A stretch of DNA of 64,000 bases, taken from the NCBI GenBank assembly GCA_003569165.1, contig BGOI01000001.1, forward strand, positions 186,001-250,000. The letters run 5' to 3'. This stretch comes from Opitutia bacterium (GTDB taxonomy: Bacteria > Verrucomicrobiota > Verrucomicrobiia > Opitutales > UBA953). The position numbers and the translations under genes were made by a program. Positions 27,855 through 36,366 of the stretch are shown here, piece after piece. Within the stretch, counting starts at the first letter, position 1. Every line of letters starts with the position of its first letter. The notes under the pieces were generated by a model. That model worked only from the letters and a program-made list of their open reading frames with translations, made no database searches and was not told the DNA's origin.

Positions 27855-28964
27855 ATGGGCAACATCCACGGACACAGTTTCCGCATCACCACCTTCGGCG
27901 AAAGCCACGGTCCCGCCCTCGGCGTCATCATCGATGGCTGCCCTCCCCGCGTGCCGTTCGACGCCGCCTTCCTGCGTAGCGAGCTCGCCCGTCGCCGCCC
28001 CGGCCAGAGCGCCCTGACCACGCAGCGCAAGGAAGCGGACGTACCGGAAATCCTCTCGGGCGTCTCGCAGGATGGACTCACCCTCGGCTCACCCATCGCT
28101 ATCGTCATCCGCAACGGCGACCAGCGCCCTCAGGCCTACGCCGAGATGAAGGCGGCCTATCGTCCGTCGCACGCCGACTTCACCTACGACGCCAAGTATG
28201 GCATCCGCGCCGTCGAAGGCGGGGGCCGTTCGTCCGCCCGCGAAACCGCTGCGCGCGTCGCTGCCGGCGCCGTCGCCAAAACGGTACTCAAACACGCCTG
28301 CGGCGCCCGCATCATCGCTTGGGTTGAAAGTGTCGGCGACGTGCGCATGCCCGCCGCCGCCAAGGCACCGACGTTGAAGCAGGTGGAGGCCACGCCAACG
28401 CGTTGCCCGCATCCCGCCACCGCCGGCAAAATCGATGCGCTCATCCGCGCAGCTCGCGCCGACGGCGATTCCGTCGGTGGCGTCATCTGCTGCGTCATCG
28501 AGAATCTTCCCGCCGGACTCGGCTCACCGGTCTTTGATCGTTTCGAAGCTGACCTCGCCAAGGCCATGCTCTCGCTGCCTGCAACCAAGGGCTTCGAAAT
28601 TGGCAGCGGCTTCGCCGGCACTGTCCTCCGCGGCAGCGCGCATAACGATGAGTTCATCCGCAAGGGTGGCCGCATCCGCACCGCGACCAACCGTTCCGGC
28701 GGCACGCAGGGCGGCATCACCAACGGCGAAGACGTTGTCTTCCGTATCGCTTTCAAGCCCACCGCCACCGTGCTCAAGCCGCAGAAGACGGTCCGCCCCG
28801 ACGGCAAGGCCACCGAGCTCAGCGCCAAGGGTCGCCACGACCCGTGCGTGCTCCCGCGCGCCGTGCCCATCGTCGAAGCCATGGCCGCCCTAGTGGCCGT
28901 GGATCACTGGATCCGCGACCGCGGACAGAACGCCCCCTTCGGCCGCTGCGGACGTAAGGCATGA
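27855..28964 (+). CDS. aroC: Chorismate synthase
   Basis: Last step of the shikimate pathway: converts EPSP to chorismate using reduced FMN. The 369-residue protein starts [19 protein letters not shown]. It keeps the three family signatures: [14 protein letters not shown], the [20 protein letters not shown] block (about residues 116-135), and [17 protein letters not shown]. The ATG lies 13 bases after the preceding terminator with no Shine-Dalgarno site. It overlaps the next gene by ATGA. Confidence 0.96.
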   Translation: MGNIHGHSFRITTFGESHGPALGVIIDGCPPRVPFDAAFLRSELARRRPGQSALTTQRKEADVPEILSGVSQDGLTLGSPIAIVIRNGDQRPQAYAEMKAAYRPSHADFTYDAKYGIRAVEGGGRSSARETAARVAAGAVAKTVLKHACGARIIAWVESVGDVRMPAAAKAPTLKQVEATPTRCPHPATAGKIDALIRAARADGDSVGGVICCVIENLPAGLGSPVFDRFEADLAKAMLSLPATKGFEIGSGFAGTVLRGSAHNDEFIRKGGRIRTATNRSGGTQGGITNGEDVVFRIAFKPTATVLKPQKTVRPDGKATELSAKGRHDPCVLPRAVPIVEAMAALVAVDHWIRDRGQNAPFGRCGRKA

Positions 28965-29692
28965 CCCCGATCATCATCATCCTCGGTCCCACTGGCGCCG
29001 GCCGGGCCGACACGGTGCGCGAGCTGGCTGAGAACGCCTGGCCCGAAGGCCGCAAGATCCGCATCCTCCGCGAAGCGCGCGAAGGCGGCATCGCTCCTGA
29101 CCAATGGGAATTCAAAGACGGACAGGCCATCCTGCCTGCACCGGGTGACGAAGACGCCGCCATCCTGGTGACCAACGGCTCCCTTCACATGATTGACCAG
29201 ATGGAAGCGCTCCACCGCACCATCCGGCCAATGATGCCCGATGCCGTATGGCGCGTCGCGCGCATCATCACCGTCGTCGACTGCCCCCTGACGATGAAGC
29301 ACAAAGCCATCGAGGAATGGTACCGCACGTGCGTCCACTTCTCCGACGCGGTCATCATCAATCGCCGCTGGGAAGTCCCCGGTCAGTGGGTCACCAAGTT
29401 CCTCGAGCCGTACGAGAAGGAATTCTACCCCTGCCTTTTCTTCAACCTGACGAAGATTGGCGCGATCGCCAACCCGCCCGCCGTCATCGACGGCGAGCCG
29501 CTGCGCCTGTCACATATCTTCGACGACATCGATGCCGTCGATGAGATGGAATTCGACGAGGATAATCTCCCCGACGAACCGTTCGACCTGGTCCGCCAGG
29601 TGGACAAGTATTTCGCTCGCGACGAACTCGGTCGCCGCAACATCCTCGTCCCCGAGATCGGCGACCTGCTCAAGCAGGAGGGCCGCGGCTGA
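28961..29692 (+). CDS. P-loop-like protein with altered Walker A, coupled to aroC
   Basis: A 243-residue cytoplasmic protein of unknown function. It begins with a Walker A-like strand and loop, [16 protein letters not shown]. The Lys of the GxxxxGK(S/T) motif is replaced by Arg, and the Ser/Thr by Ala. [12 protein letters not shown] near residue 110 could be a Walker B-like strand. The C-terminal third is acidic ([19 protein letters not shown]). It starts inside the aroC stop (ATGA), so translation is probably coupled. It may be an inactive or non-canonical nucleotide-binding protein. Confidence 0.55.
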   Translation: MTPIIIILGPTGAGRADTVRELAENAWPEGRKIRILREAREGGIAPDQWEFKDGQAILPAPGDEDAAILVTNGSLHMIDQMEALHRTIRPMMPDAVWRVARIITVVDCPLTMKHKAIEEWYRTCVHFSDAVIINRRWEVPGQWVTKFLEPYEKEFYPCLFFNLTKIGAIANPPAVIDGEPLRLSHIFDDIDAVDEMEFDEDNLPDEPFDLVRQVDKYFARDELGRRNILVPEIGDLLKQEGRG

Positions 29693-29703
29693 AGGCTTTC
29701 CTG

Positions 29704-30576
29704 ATGCGGCCGCTGATCGTCACCTACGCCTGGCTGCTCACCCGCCTTCCCGAAGCGTTCGCCCGTCTCAACGCCGCGCTCCTCGGTCAGGTCCTCTGGC
29801 TCCTCCGCGGCAAGGTCATCCGCCGCAATCTCACCAAGGCGTTCCCTGACAAGGATGCCGCCTGGGTCCTCCGCGTCGGCCGCGTATCATGCCGTCGCAC
29901 GGCCGAGATGGGCCTCTTCTCCATCGCCTCGCCCTTGATGCCGGAAGCCGAAATCCGCGACCGTATCGTCGTGGATGAAAGCATGCTGGGTTCCGAACAC
30001 GGGATGCCGCCTAAGGGCACTGGCGCAGTCCTCTTCGTACCCCACTTCGCCCTGATGGAGATGATGACCGCCGCCCCGCTCCTGAGCCCCGAACTGGCGA
30101 AACGCGAATGGGTCGCCGTCTACCGACCACTCGATCAGCCCGCCGCCGAAAGTTGGGTCAAGGAAGCCCGCGAGCGCTTCGGCATGAAGCTGGCCTCGCG
30201 CCGCGAAGGCTTCGCGCGCGCGATGAAGGCCGTCCGCGAGGGACATGTGGCCGCCATCCTTTTCGATCAGACGACGCAGAGCGGTTCCATCTGGCAATTC
30301 CTCGGTGCACCCTGCGCCGTCACCGAACTACCCGGCATCATCGCGCAGCGCTTCAAGTGCCCGAGCCGTATCTTCTGGGCGGATCGCACGGGCTTCTGGC
30401 GTTGCCGACTGCGCATGGAAGCCCTGCACGCGACGGATTCCATCGGACTGACGATCGAATCGAACGCCTGGCTCGAGCGGAAGCTACGCTCCGGCGATGA
30501 CGCCTGCGCCAACTGGCTCTGGGCACACGACCGGTGGAAGCACGGCCAGCTCCCGTTCAAGAAGCTCGGCGAATAA
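29704..30576 (+). CDS. LpxL/HtrB-family lysophospholipid or lipid A acyltransferase
   Basis: Inner-membrane acyltransferase; family members add secondary acyl chains to lipid A. The 290-residue protein has a short hydrophobic N-terminus. The catalytic HX4(D/E) motif is HFALME (about residues 118-123), and an AILFDQT block follows near 180. It starts 11 bases after the P-loop-like gene. An ornithine-lipid or other acceptor is possible, but the length and blocks fit LpxL best. Confidence 0.78.
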   Translation: MRPLIVTYAWLLTRLPEAFARLNAALLGQVLWLLRGKVIRRNLTKAFPDKDAAWVLRVGRVSCRRTAEMGLFSIASPLMPEAEIRDRIVVDESMLGSEHGMPPKGTGAVLFVPHFALMEMMTAAPLLSPELAKREWVAVYRPLDQPAAESWVKEARERFGMKLASRREGFARAMKAVREGHVAAILFDQTTQSGSIWQFLGAPCAVTELPGIIAQRFKCPSRIFWADRTGFWRCRLRMEALHATDSIGLTIESNAWLERKLRSGDDACANWLWAHDRWKHGQLPFKKLGE

Positions 30577-30579
30577 GCC

Positions 30580-31124
30580 TTACTTCTTTGGGGCGACGGC
30601 CGGCGACGCCGAGGCTTCGCCTTCAGCTAGCTTACGGCGCTTCTTCTCCGCTTCCTTAGCGTCGCTCGACTTGCCTTTTTCCTTGTCGATCTCCGGTCCA
30701 TATTTCTCGGCAAGCTTACGGAGGAATTCCATCCGCTGCTCCGTCGTGAGGGCCTGGATACGCGTGCGTTCGGCCTTGGCCTCCGCCGGGCTCAGCGTCT
30801 TGAAGTGGTGCTCGAGCACGCGGGAACCGTAGCCGCCGCGTTCGCGCATGTCCTTCATGATCTTCTTGCGCTCCTCGGGGTGGCAGCCTCGTACTTGGCC
30901 AGATGGGTCGCGAATTCGCGACGGGACTCGGGCGACATGCGCTCCATCTTCTCGATGGCCGAGCGCATGCGGGTGAGACGCTCGGGCGGAAGCTCGAGAA
31001 TCTTGCGGATGGTCTGGATCTCCTCGGCGGTCGGCTCGGATTCGGGCGGACGGCCGGAAGCCTGCTGGGCAAAAGAACCAGCGGCCGCCAAGAGGAGAAC
31101 CGCGAGAAGGGAAAACTTCTTCAT
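30580..31124 (-). CDS. Exported charged helical protein, frame broken by one missing base
   Basis: The ATG at 31124 begins a signal peptide (MKKFSLLAVLLLAAAGSFA). The first frame runs through EIQTIRKILELPPERLTRMR and SPESRREFATHLAKYEAA, then hits a stop at 30855. Restoring one base to the G4 run at 30877-30880 joins it, as TPEERKKIMKDMRERGG, to the next frame, giving about 181 residues. The repeated pattern (PPERL, SPESR, TPEER, SPAEA, TTEQR) resembles the LTxxQ helical motifs of CpxP/Spy-type periplasmic proteins. It is third in an operon after a sigma factor and a membrane protein. Confidence 0.55.
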
Positions 31125-31128
31125 CGGA

Positions 31129-31491
31129 TTAGGAGCCGGGGGCGTTGAGCACTTCGGCCACGCTGGACTTCTCCACCGCAGGCGAAAGGAGCGAAAGGTC
31201 GGCGGAGGCGCCAAGTAGATCAGCGAACTGAGCGGACTCGTCGTGGGCGAAGAGGGCAAACGTCTGGCGGTTGAGCGCTTCCTCGGAAGGCGCGGACAAG
31301 GTCAGGACGGCGACGAGGCAGGCGGCAGCGGCCGTGGCCACGGAGCTCCAGCGGATCACGACGCGGCGACGACGGTCGGCGCGGACCGCCCCGACGACGC
31401 GTTCGGCGAAGCCGGTGACGGCGACGGAACGGCCACGGCTGAGCGCAGCGGCGAGTTCCTGGTCGAAGGCTTTGTGTTGAGGGTTGTCCAT
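31129..31491 (-). CDS. Single-pass membrane protein, probable anti-sigma factor
   Basis: 120 residues: an N-terminal cytoplasmic part (1-47), one membrane segment (about 48-67, SSVATAAAACLVAVLTLS), and a short periplasmic tail. It lies 49 bases downstream of an ECF sigma gene and four bases upstream of the exported helical protein. Topology and position suggest a membrane anti-sigma factor, though no HxxxCxxC zinc motif is present. The function is inferred. Confidence 0.55.
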   Translation of the reverse strand: MDNPQHKAFDQELAAALSRGRSVAVTGFAERVVGAVRADRRRRVVIRWSSVATAAAACLVAVLTLSAPSEEALNRQTFALFAHDESAQFADLLGASADLSLLSPAVEKSSVAEVLNAPGS

Positions 31492-31540
31492 GGCTCAGTT
31501 CATAGGGTTAAACACCGCCGGTGGCGGCAAGTTGCAGGGT

Positions 31541-32113
31541 TCATTCGTTTCCATAGAAGTCTTTCAGGAGCTCGCGCAGGCGGCTCCGGGCGCGGTGGAT
31601 CCAGGTCTTCACCGAGGAGACGGGTACGCCCATGATCTCGGCAATCTCCTCGTAGGGTAGCTCCTGCTGGACAACCAGAAGGATGGCGGTGCGTTGCTCG
31701 GGGGGGAGCTGAGCGATGGCCCGCTGAAAAGCTTCGTCGAGTTCGGCCACGCGCCGGGCGGACTGCTGCGACGAATCGCCGGGCTCGGCCGCGAACTCCA
31801 AGGCCGTGGTGGGCTTGCGGCCCCGGCGGCGCCACTCGTTGAGCACGAGGTTGTGGGCGATATGGATGAGGTAGGTGCTCAGCTTGGCCTCTGGACGCCA
31901 GCGGGAAGCGGCGCGGTGGAGACGGATGAAGACCTCCATCGCCAGCTCTTCGGCGGTAGCCTGGGAACCGACCTCGCCGCGCAGATAGCCGACCAGACGG
32001 GCATGGTGGCGATGGACGAGCAGACGGAGCGCATCGTCATCACCAGCTGCGACCAACGCCATCAAGCGCTTGTCGTCCTCGTCGTCGGGGAGCGTGGGCT
32101 CTTCCTGGGACAT
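31541..32113 (-). CDS. ECF-type RNA polymerase sigma factor
   Basis: A 190-residue group IV sigma factor. The start at 32113 gives an acidic N-terminus, then region 2 (about residues 25-92, with ATAEELAMEVFIRLH and LSTYLIHIAHNLVLNEWRRR) and region 4 (about 130-182, LPPEQRTAILLVVQQELPYEEIAE then VSSVKTWIHRARSRLRELL). Two genes downstream encode a membrane protein and an exported helical protein, a layout typical of a sigma/anti-sigma/sensor module. Confidence 0.88.
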   Translation of the reverse strand: MSQEEPTLPDDEDDKRLMALVAAGDDDALRLLVHRHHARLVGYLRGEVGSQATAEELAMEVFIRLHRAASRWRPEAKLSTYLIHIAHNLVLNEWRRRGRKPTTALEFAAEPGDSSQQSARRVAELDEAFQRAIAQLPPEQRTAILLVVQQELPYEEIAEIMGVPVSSVKTWIHRARSRLRELLKDFYGNE

Positions 32114-32145
32114 CTCTTTGATATAACTCCGGGAAAGGGATAAAG

Positions 32146-33081
32146 TTACGCCGCGCGGGGACGCAGAGCAAAGGCGCGCAGGGTACGCAGAAGGAACTGC
32201 TCGAAGGCAGCCACGACCTGGTAGTTGAGCTCCATGCGATGGCGGGCGTCCTCGAGGTAGCCGACCGACAGCGCGACCTGTTCGGCGCAACCGGGATGGG
32301 TCCGGCCGATCAGCCGGAGCTTTTCCTCGACCGAGACGAGCATCCGCGCACGGACGCCGCGGCGGACGGACTCCTCGTAGGCGAGTTCGGCGTCATCCTC
32401 GTCCTCGTCGGTCGGCGGAGGCGGCGGCGCAGCCTTCAAGGCTTCGTCGACGAAGAGTTCGAGCAGCACCTCGAGCCGGGCGCACAGGGCGTAGAGCGGA
32501 ATGAAGACCTCGGAGACGCGCGCCGTCGGCGAAGCCGGACCCTTGACCATGCGGGCGAGCAGTTTCTCCATCTCCCGCAGCCAGTCGGACCAGGAGGGGT
32601 CGGCCAGCACGGGAGCATCGCCGGCGACATGGAAACGCAGGCAGCGGCTCAGGATCGTCGGGAGGACGCGATAATAATTAGCTGTCTGGAGAATGATGAG
32701 CGTACCGGGCGGAGGCTCCTCGAGCGTCTTCAGGAAAGCATTGGCGGAATCGGGCTGAAAACGGTCGGGCTCATTGACAATCACGACGCGGTGCGGCGAC
32801 AGGGAACTCAGACGGAGCGCGGCGACGACCTCGAGCGTGTTATCGATGGTGATGCGGCGCGACTTCTTCGCTGGGCGCAGCACGCGGCAATCCGGATGGC
32901 TTAGCGGGTCGGCCTCGCCGAGATGCAGCGCGGCGAGCTGTTCCGCGGCGCGGGCTAGCACGGTACCGTCGGCGCCGGTGAGCAGGACGGCGTGCGGCAT
33001 GCGACCCTCGGCGCGGGCACGGGCCAGCACCTTGAGGACCGGGAGGTCAGCGAGGTTACCGGAAGCGGCGGGCGATTTCAT
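32146..33081 (-). CDS. holB: DNA polymerase III delta-prime subunit
   Basis: Clamp-loader stator subunit. The ATG at 33081 gives 311 residues and a 26-base overlap with tmk, a common pairing. The N-terminal AAA+ fold shows HAVLLTGADGTVLARAAEQLA (the P-loop lysine is missing, as usual for delta-prime). RRITIDNTLEVVAAL and NAFLKTLEEPPPGTLIIL follow, then TILSRCLRFHV, an SRC-type motif. The zinc-binding cysteines of typical delta-prime are not evident. An acidic and Pro-rich insertion lies near residue 225. Confidence 0.82.
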   Translation of the reverse strand: MKSPAASGNLADLPVLKVLARARAEGRMPHAVLLTGADGTVLARAAEQLAALHLGEADPLSHPDCRVLRPAKKSRRITIDNTLEVVAALRLSSLSPHRVVIVNEPDRFQPDSANAFLKTLEEPPPGTLIILQTANYYRVLPTILSRCLRFHVAGDAPVLADPSWSDWLREMEKLLARMVKGPASPTARVSEVFIPLYALCARLEVLLELFVDEALKAAPPPPPTDEDEDDAELAYEESVRRGVRARMLVSVEEKLRLIGRTHPGCAEQVALSVGYLEDARHRMELNYQVVAAFEQFLLRTLRAFALRPRAA

Positions 33082-33685
33082 GCCAGATCTCCTCTTCGAT
33101 AACTTCGGGCGGGCGGGCGGCGTCGACCACGAAGAAACGCGCCGGCTCCTCCTTCGCGAGCGTGTGGTAAAGGTCGCGTACCTTTCGGTGGAAATCAGCG
33201 CCGAGGACCTCGAATCGGTCGGCTTGGCCATGGTCGCGCACCGAGGCACGGCCGAGACCGCGGGAAGAGTCGAGGTCGAGCAGGACGGTCAGGTCCGGGC
33301 GGACGGCCCCGCAGGCGAGGCGATTGGCGGATTCGATGAGCGCGCGGTCGAGGCCCCGGCCGCCCGACTGATAGGCAACCGTGGAGTCGATAAAACGGTC
33401 GCAGAGCACGACCTGGCCGGAAGCGAGGGCCGGCGCGATGACCTCGGCGACGAGCTGAGCGCGGCAGGCCGCGAAGAGGAGGGCCTCAGCGGCCGGCTGG
33501 ATGACCGAGCCAGGGTGTTTGAGGACATCCCGCATCTTCTCGCCAAAGGGCGTACCGCCGGGCTCACGGAGGCTAAGCACCCCCTCACCGGAAGCACGGA
33601 GACGATCCGCCAGACGGGTCAGCTGCGTGGACTTTCCCGCGCCTTCCCCTCCTTCAAATGTGATGAATTTACCGGCGATCGGCAT
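33056..33685 (-). CDS. tmk: Thymidylate kinase
   Basis: Phosphorylates dTMP to dTDP. The 209-residue protein carries P-loop FEGGEGAGKSTQL (about residues 9-21), the DR(Y/F) block CDRFIDSTVAYQ, and the LID region around LDSSRGLGRA. It is fused by overlap with holB, an arrangement seen in many bacteria. Confidence 0.95.
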   Translation of the reverse strand: MPIAGKFITFEGGEGAGKSTQLTRLADRLRASGEGVLSLREPGGTPFGEKMRDVLKHPGSVIQPAAEALLFAACRAQLVAEVIAPALASGQVVLCDRFIDSTVAYQSGGRGLDRALIESANRLACGAVRPDLTVLLDLDSSRGLGRASVRDHGQADRFEVLGADFHRKVRDLYHTLAKEEPARFFVVDAARPPEVIEEEIWHEIARRFR

Positions 33686-33712
33686 GCGTTCTCAAGATGC
33701 CCGCCGAAAGGC

Positions 33713-34861
33713 TCAAAGCGAGCGGAGAAACCCTCTGCGAATAAAAAGGCCCGGCATCAGCCGGGCCTTTCCAAAGGAAGAGAAGGTCTTAGACGCCGCT
33801 GGGGTGATCTGCTTCTGCTCGACCGTGCGGTCGACGTTATCGGTGATCTTCTTAAGGGTGTCGTCGAGGGACGAGCTTCCACCGGTGGTAGTGGTGGTCG
33901 GTCCGTTAGGAGCACCAGGCTTACCCTTGACGACGGGAACCGGCGCCTGATCGGTGATCACCGTGACGTAGCGCTTGTCCGGGGCAACGCCGGGGCCATT
34001 CGGGAACATCTGCGCGCGGGTCGGCATGGTCTGAGCCATGGCGTTGATGGTCGTGGCGACTTCGACGTTCAACGTGGAGTTCGCACCGAGCAGAGCGGCG
34101 ATCGCCGCCATGTCTTCGGCCGGAATCGGGTAGACCATGATCTGGATCGGATTGGAGAGGACGGCCAGCGTAGCCGCAGAAAGAGCGGGGGGCTTGGGCG
34201 CGCCCGGAGCGGCGGCAGAAGCCTTGGTGAGGATGTCGATGAGGGCGGCGGAGGCGACGGCACTGGAGGCCTGCATGCCGGGCTCGACGGTGACCGGACC
34301 GGCGTTGGAGCTGAAGACGGTGGTCTCGACGGAACCGCGAACGCAATCAACGACGATGCGTCCGATACCATCAGGGCCGACGCGATACTCGACGGTGAAG
34401 ACCGTACCGCGAATGCGGACGAGGCCAGCCGGAGTCTTGACGGTGAAAGTCGAAAGGGCGTTCAGCTTACGGACTTCGCCGATGATCTTGCCACGCGGCA
34501 CTTCGAGTTCGGTAACGGACGGGCTCGGGTCTTTCTCGATTTGGCGGTACGGATCAGTAATGTCGGCGGAAGGAACCTGACGGAAAGTGCGCAGCTGGAG
34601 CAGGGTGTTCGGCGTAAGCACGACGGAAGCTCCGTTGGAGAACACGAGTTCGGCGGTGGAATTGACGCCGGTCTCGACGAGGGAGCCTTCCTGGAAGGTC
34701 GCGCCGTTCGCGAGGGGCTTACGCTGGGCCTTGGCGTCGATGATGGTGACGGTGCCGCTGACTTTACCGACCTGGACCTTGCCGCTCTGGAGGGCCGCGG
34801 AAGAAAGGATAGGGAGGAGCGCAAAGGCAACCATTCCTAGGTGCTTGAAAAAGGAACTCAT
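33713..34861 (-). CDS. Exported FecR-domain protein; 3' end probably frameshifted
   Basis: As read, 382 residues. The ATG at 34861 begins a signal peptide (MSSFFKHLGMVAFALLPILSSAA). The FecR-like beta domain spans about residues 35-160 (GSLVETGVNSTAELVFSNGA, TPAGLVRIRGTVFTV). A low-complexity Gly/Thr-rich stretch lies near residue 330. The last 18 codons run through a perfect intrinsic terminator, which is implausible. One extra base in the C4/G4 run near 33799-33802 would end the protein ITPSGV at a TAA at 33789-33791, just before the terminator. Confidence 0.7.
   Translation of the reverse strand: MSSFFKHLGMVAFALLPILSSAALQSGKVQVGKVSGTVTIIDAKAQRKPLANGATFQEGSLVETGVNSTAELVFSNGASVVLTPNTLLQLRTFRQVPSADITDPYRQIEKDPSPSVTELEVPRGKIIGEVRKLNALSTFTVKTPAGLVRIRGTVFTVEYRVGPDGIGRIVVDCVRGSVETTVFSSNAGPVTVEPGMQASSAVASAALIDILTKASAAAPGAPKPPALSAATLAVLSNPIQIMVYPIPAEDMAAIAALLGANSTLNVEVATTINAMAQTMPTRAQMFPNGPGVAPDKRYVTVITDQAPVPVVKGKPGAPNGPTTTTTGGSSSLDDTLKKITDNVDRTVEQKQITPAASKTFSSFGKARLMPGLFIRRGFLRSL
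33741..33770 (-). terminator. Intrinsic terminator of the FecR-domain gene
   Basis: An 11-bp perfect stem (AAAGGCCCGGC with its complement) and a 4-base loop, followed on the minus strand by TTTTTAT. It lies inside the open frame of the FecR-domain gene as sequenced, which is evidence that the real stop codon is upstream of it. Confidence 0.9.
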
Positions 34862-34916
34862 AGAGACTGTGGGGAAAGGGAAAACTAACCCAGCGAGGAA
34901 CCGAGGCAACCCCTTT

Positions 34917-34948
34917 AAAACAAAAAGACCCCAAAAACGGGGGTCTTT
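34917..34948 (-). terminator. Intrinsic terminator of the phosphofructokinase gene
   Basis: Arms AAAGACCCC and GGGGTCTTT around a 7-base loop, followed on the minus strand by TTTTTG then TTTTA. It lies between the phosphofructokinase stop (34972) and the FecR-domain start (34861), separating the two transcription units. Confidence 0.85.
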
Positions 34949-34971
34949 GTTCACAACCGGAACGGTCAGAT

Positions 34972-36273
34972 TCAGGCCGTGACGTACTTCTCGAGGCGGC
35001 GCTGGACGGCGATTGCGGAGAGCTGGGCGTACTTCGGAAGTCCCTGATCGTAAGGAAGTTGCATTTCACCCTGAATGAGGGGAAGCGCGTAGCGCACGAA
35101 GTCCGGGTGGATGGACATCTTGTCTTCACCAATCCACTTTTCCGGGAAGACCTTCACGCCGTTGGCGATCTGGTCGAGCGGGGCGAGCATGGTCTGGACA
35201 GCGTAGTTTTCCTTTTCGGAGCGGGTCAGGATCACCATCTTGCCGGACTCGCCTTCGAGGGCGGCCTTGACGGCGGCGCCACCACAGAGTTCGGCTTCAT
35301 CGACGTCGGTCTTCGAAGCGTTGTGCGAAGCGGCGCGTTGGGTGATGCCGAGCTTGGAAGAGCGGGCCTTCACGCCATCGAAGCGGGATTCGACGAGGGT
35401 ACGGAGGTATTCGCCGGCGCCGCCGAGGACGGCGTGACCGAATGCGTCGGTGCTGGAGGTGTCGGCGCCGAGGTAGTTGCCGGTGGCGTCCTGGACGCCC
35501 TCGGAGACCACGACGAAGCAGTGACCGTTGCCCTTGAGGACTTCTTCGACGCGGCGGATGAAGTTGTCGGCATTGAAGGCGACTTCCGGGAGCAGCACGA
35601 TGTGCGGCGCGGTATTGTTGTAGTGGGTATTCTTGACGGACTTGTCTTCGCCCTTGTCGCGGCGCTGCGCGAGGACGGACGAAGCGGCGATCCAGCCGGC
35701 GTTGCGGCCCATGACTTCAAGGATGGAGACGAAGTCGTTCTGGCCCATGGCGGCGTTATCGAGAGCGGTCTCACGGATGGTCACGCCAATGTGCTTGGCG
35801 ACGGAGCCGAAGCCAGGGCAGTGGTCGGTGAGCGGGAGGTCGTTATCGATGGTCTTCGGCACGCCGACGACGCGGAGTTCGTAGCCGCGCTCTTTAGCGA
35901 GGGCGTCGATCTTGGCGGCGGTGTCCTGAGAGTCGTTGCCACCGATGTAGTGGAAGTAGCGGATGTTGTGCGCCTCGAAGACCTGGAGGATGCGGTCGAA
36001 GTCTTCGGTCTTCTTCACCTTGTAGCGGCAGGTGCCGAGGGCGGCGCCGGGCGTGTGACGGAGGGCGCGGAGGGTCTGCTGGGACTCGGCGGCGAGGTCG
36101 ACGAGCTCTTCGTTCAGGATGCCCTGGATACCATTGAGGCCACCATAGATTTCGACGATTTCGTCCTCATGCTTGAGCGCTTCCGAGATCACCCCGGCGA
36201 GGCTAGCGTTGATGACGGGGGTCGGACCGCCGCTCTGCGCGACGAGAAGATTGCCAATGAGAGGAGAAGACAT
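34972..36273 (-). CDS. pfp: Pyrophosphate-dependent 6-phosphofructokinase
   Basis: Phosphorylates fructose 6-phosphate in glycolysis, reversibly, with PPi as likely donor. The 433-residue protein has GGPTPVINASLAG near the N-terminus. The phosphoryl-binding GGNDSQD (about residues 111-117) and PKTIDNDLPLTDH follow. Asp in GGND and Lys in PKTIDND are the residues that distinguish PPi enzymes from ATP enzymes (GGDG, PGTIDND). It is flanked by its own terminator. Confidence 0.88.
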   Translation of the reverse strand: MSSPLIGNLLVAQSGGPTPVINASLAGVISEALKHEDEIVEIYGGLNGIQGILNEELVDLAAESQQTLRALRHTPGAALGTCRYKVKKTEDFDRILQVFEAHNIRYFHYIGGNDSQDTAAKIDALAKERGYELRVVGVPKTIDNDLPLTDHCPGFGSVAKHIGVTIRETALDNAAMGQNDFVSILEVMGRNAGWIAASSVLAQRRDKGEDKSVKNTHYNNTAPHIVLLPEVAFNADNFIRRVEEVLKGNGHCFVVVSEGVQDATGNYLGADTSSTDAFGHAVLGGAGEYLRTLVESRFDGVKARSSKLGITQRAASHNASKTDVDEAELCGGAAVKAALEGESGKMVILTRSEKENYAVQTMLAPLDQIANGVKVFPEKWIGEDKMSIHPDFVRYALPLIQGEMQLPYDQGLPKYAQLSAIAVQRRLEKYVTA

Positions 36274-36366
36274 GGGAGTGAACGAGTTGAAAAGTGGGTT
36301 GTGGGAAGCCCCACCCCCCTTGGCAACACGGAAAACCCTCCCCTGCCCGCACCCCCCAATTAAGGC

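Noticed and set aside
27134..28114. 326-codon minus-strand frame across the lipoprotein gene and aroC start
   Set aside because: It covers a terminator, operator-like repeats and the 5' part of aroC in antisense; no protein family features.
32774..34840. 688-codon plus-strand frame opposite holB, tmk and the FecR-domain gene
   Set aside because: Antisense to three recognisable genes and two terminators; composition is Arg/Gly/Asp-rich without domains.
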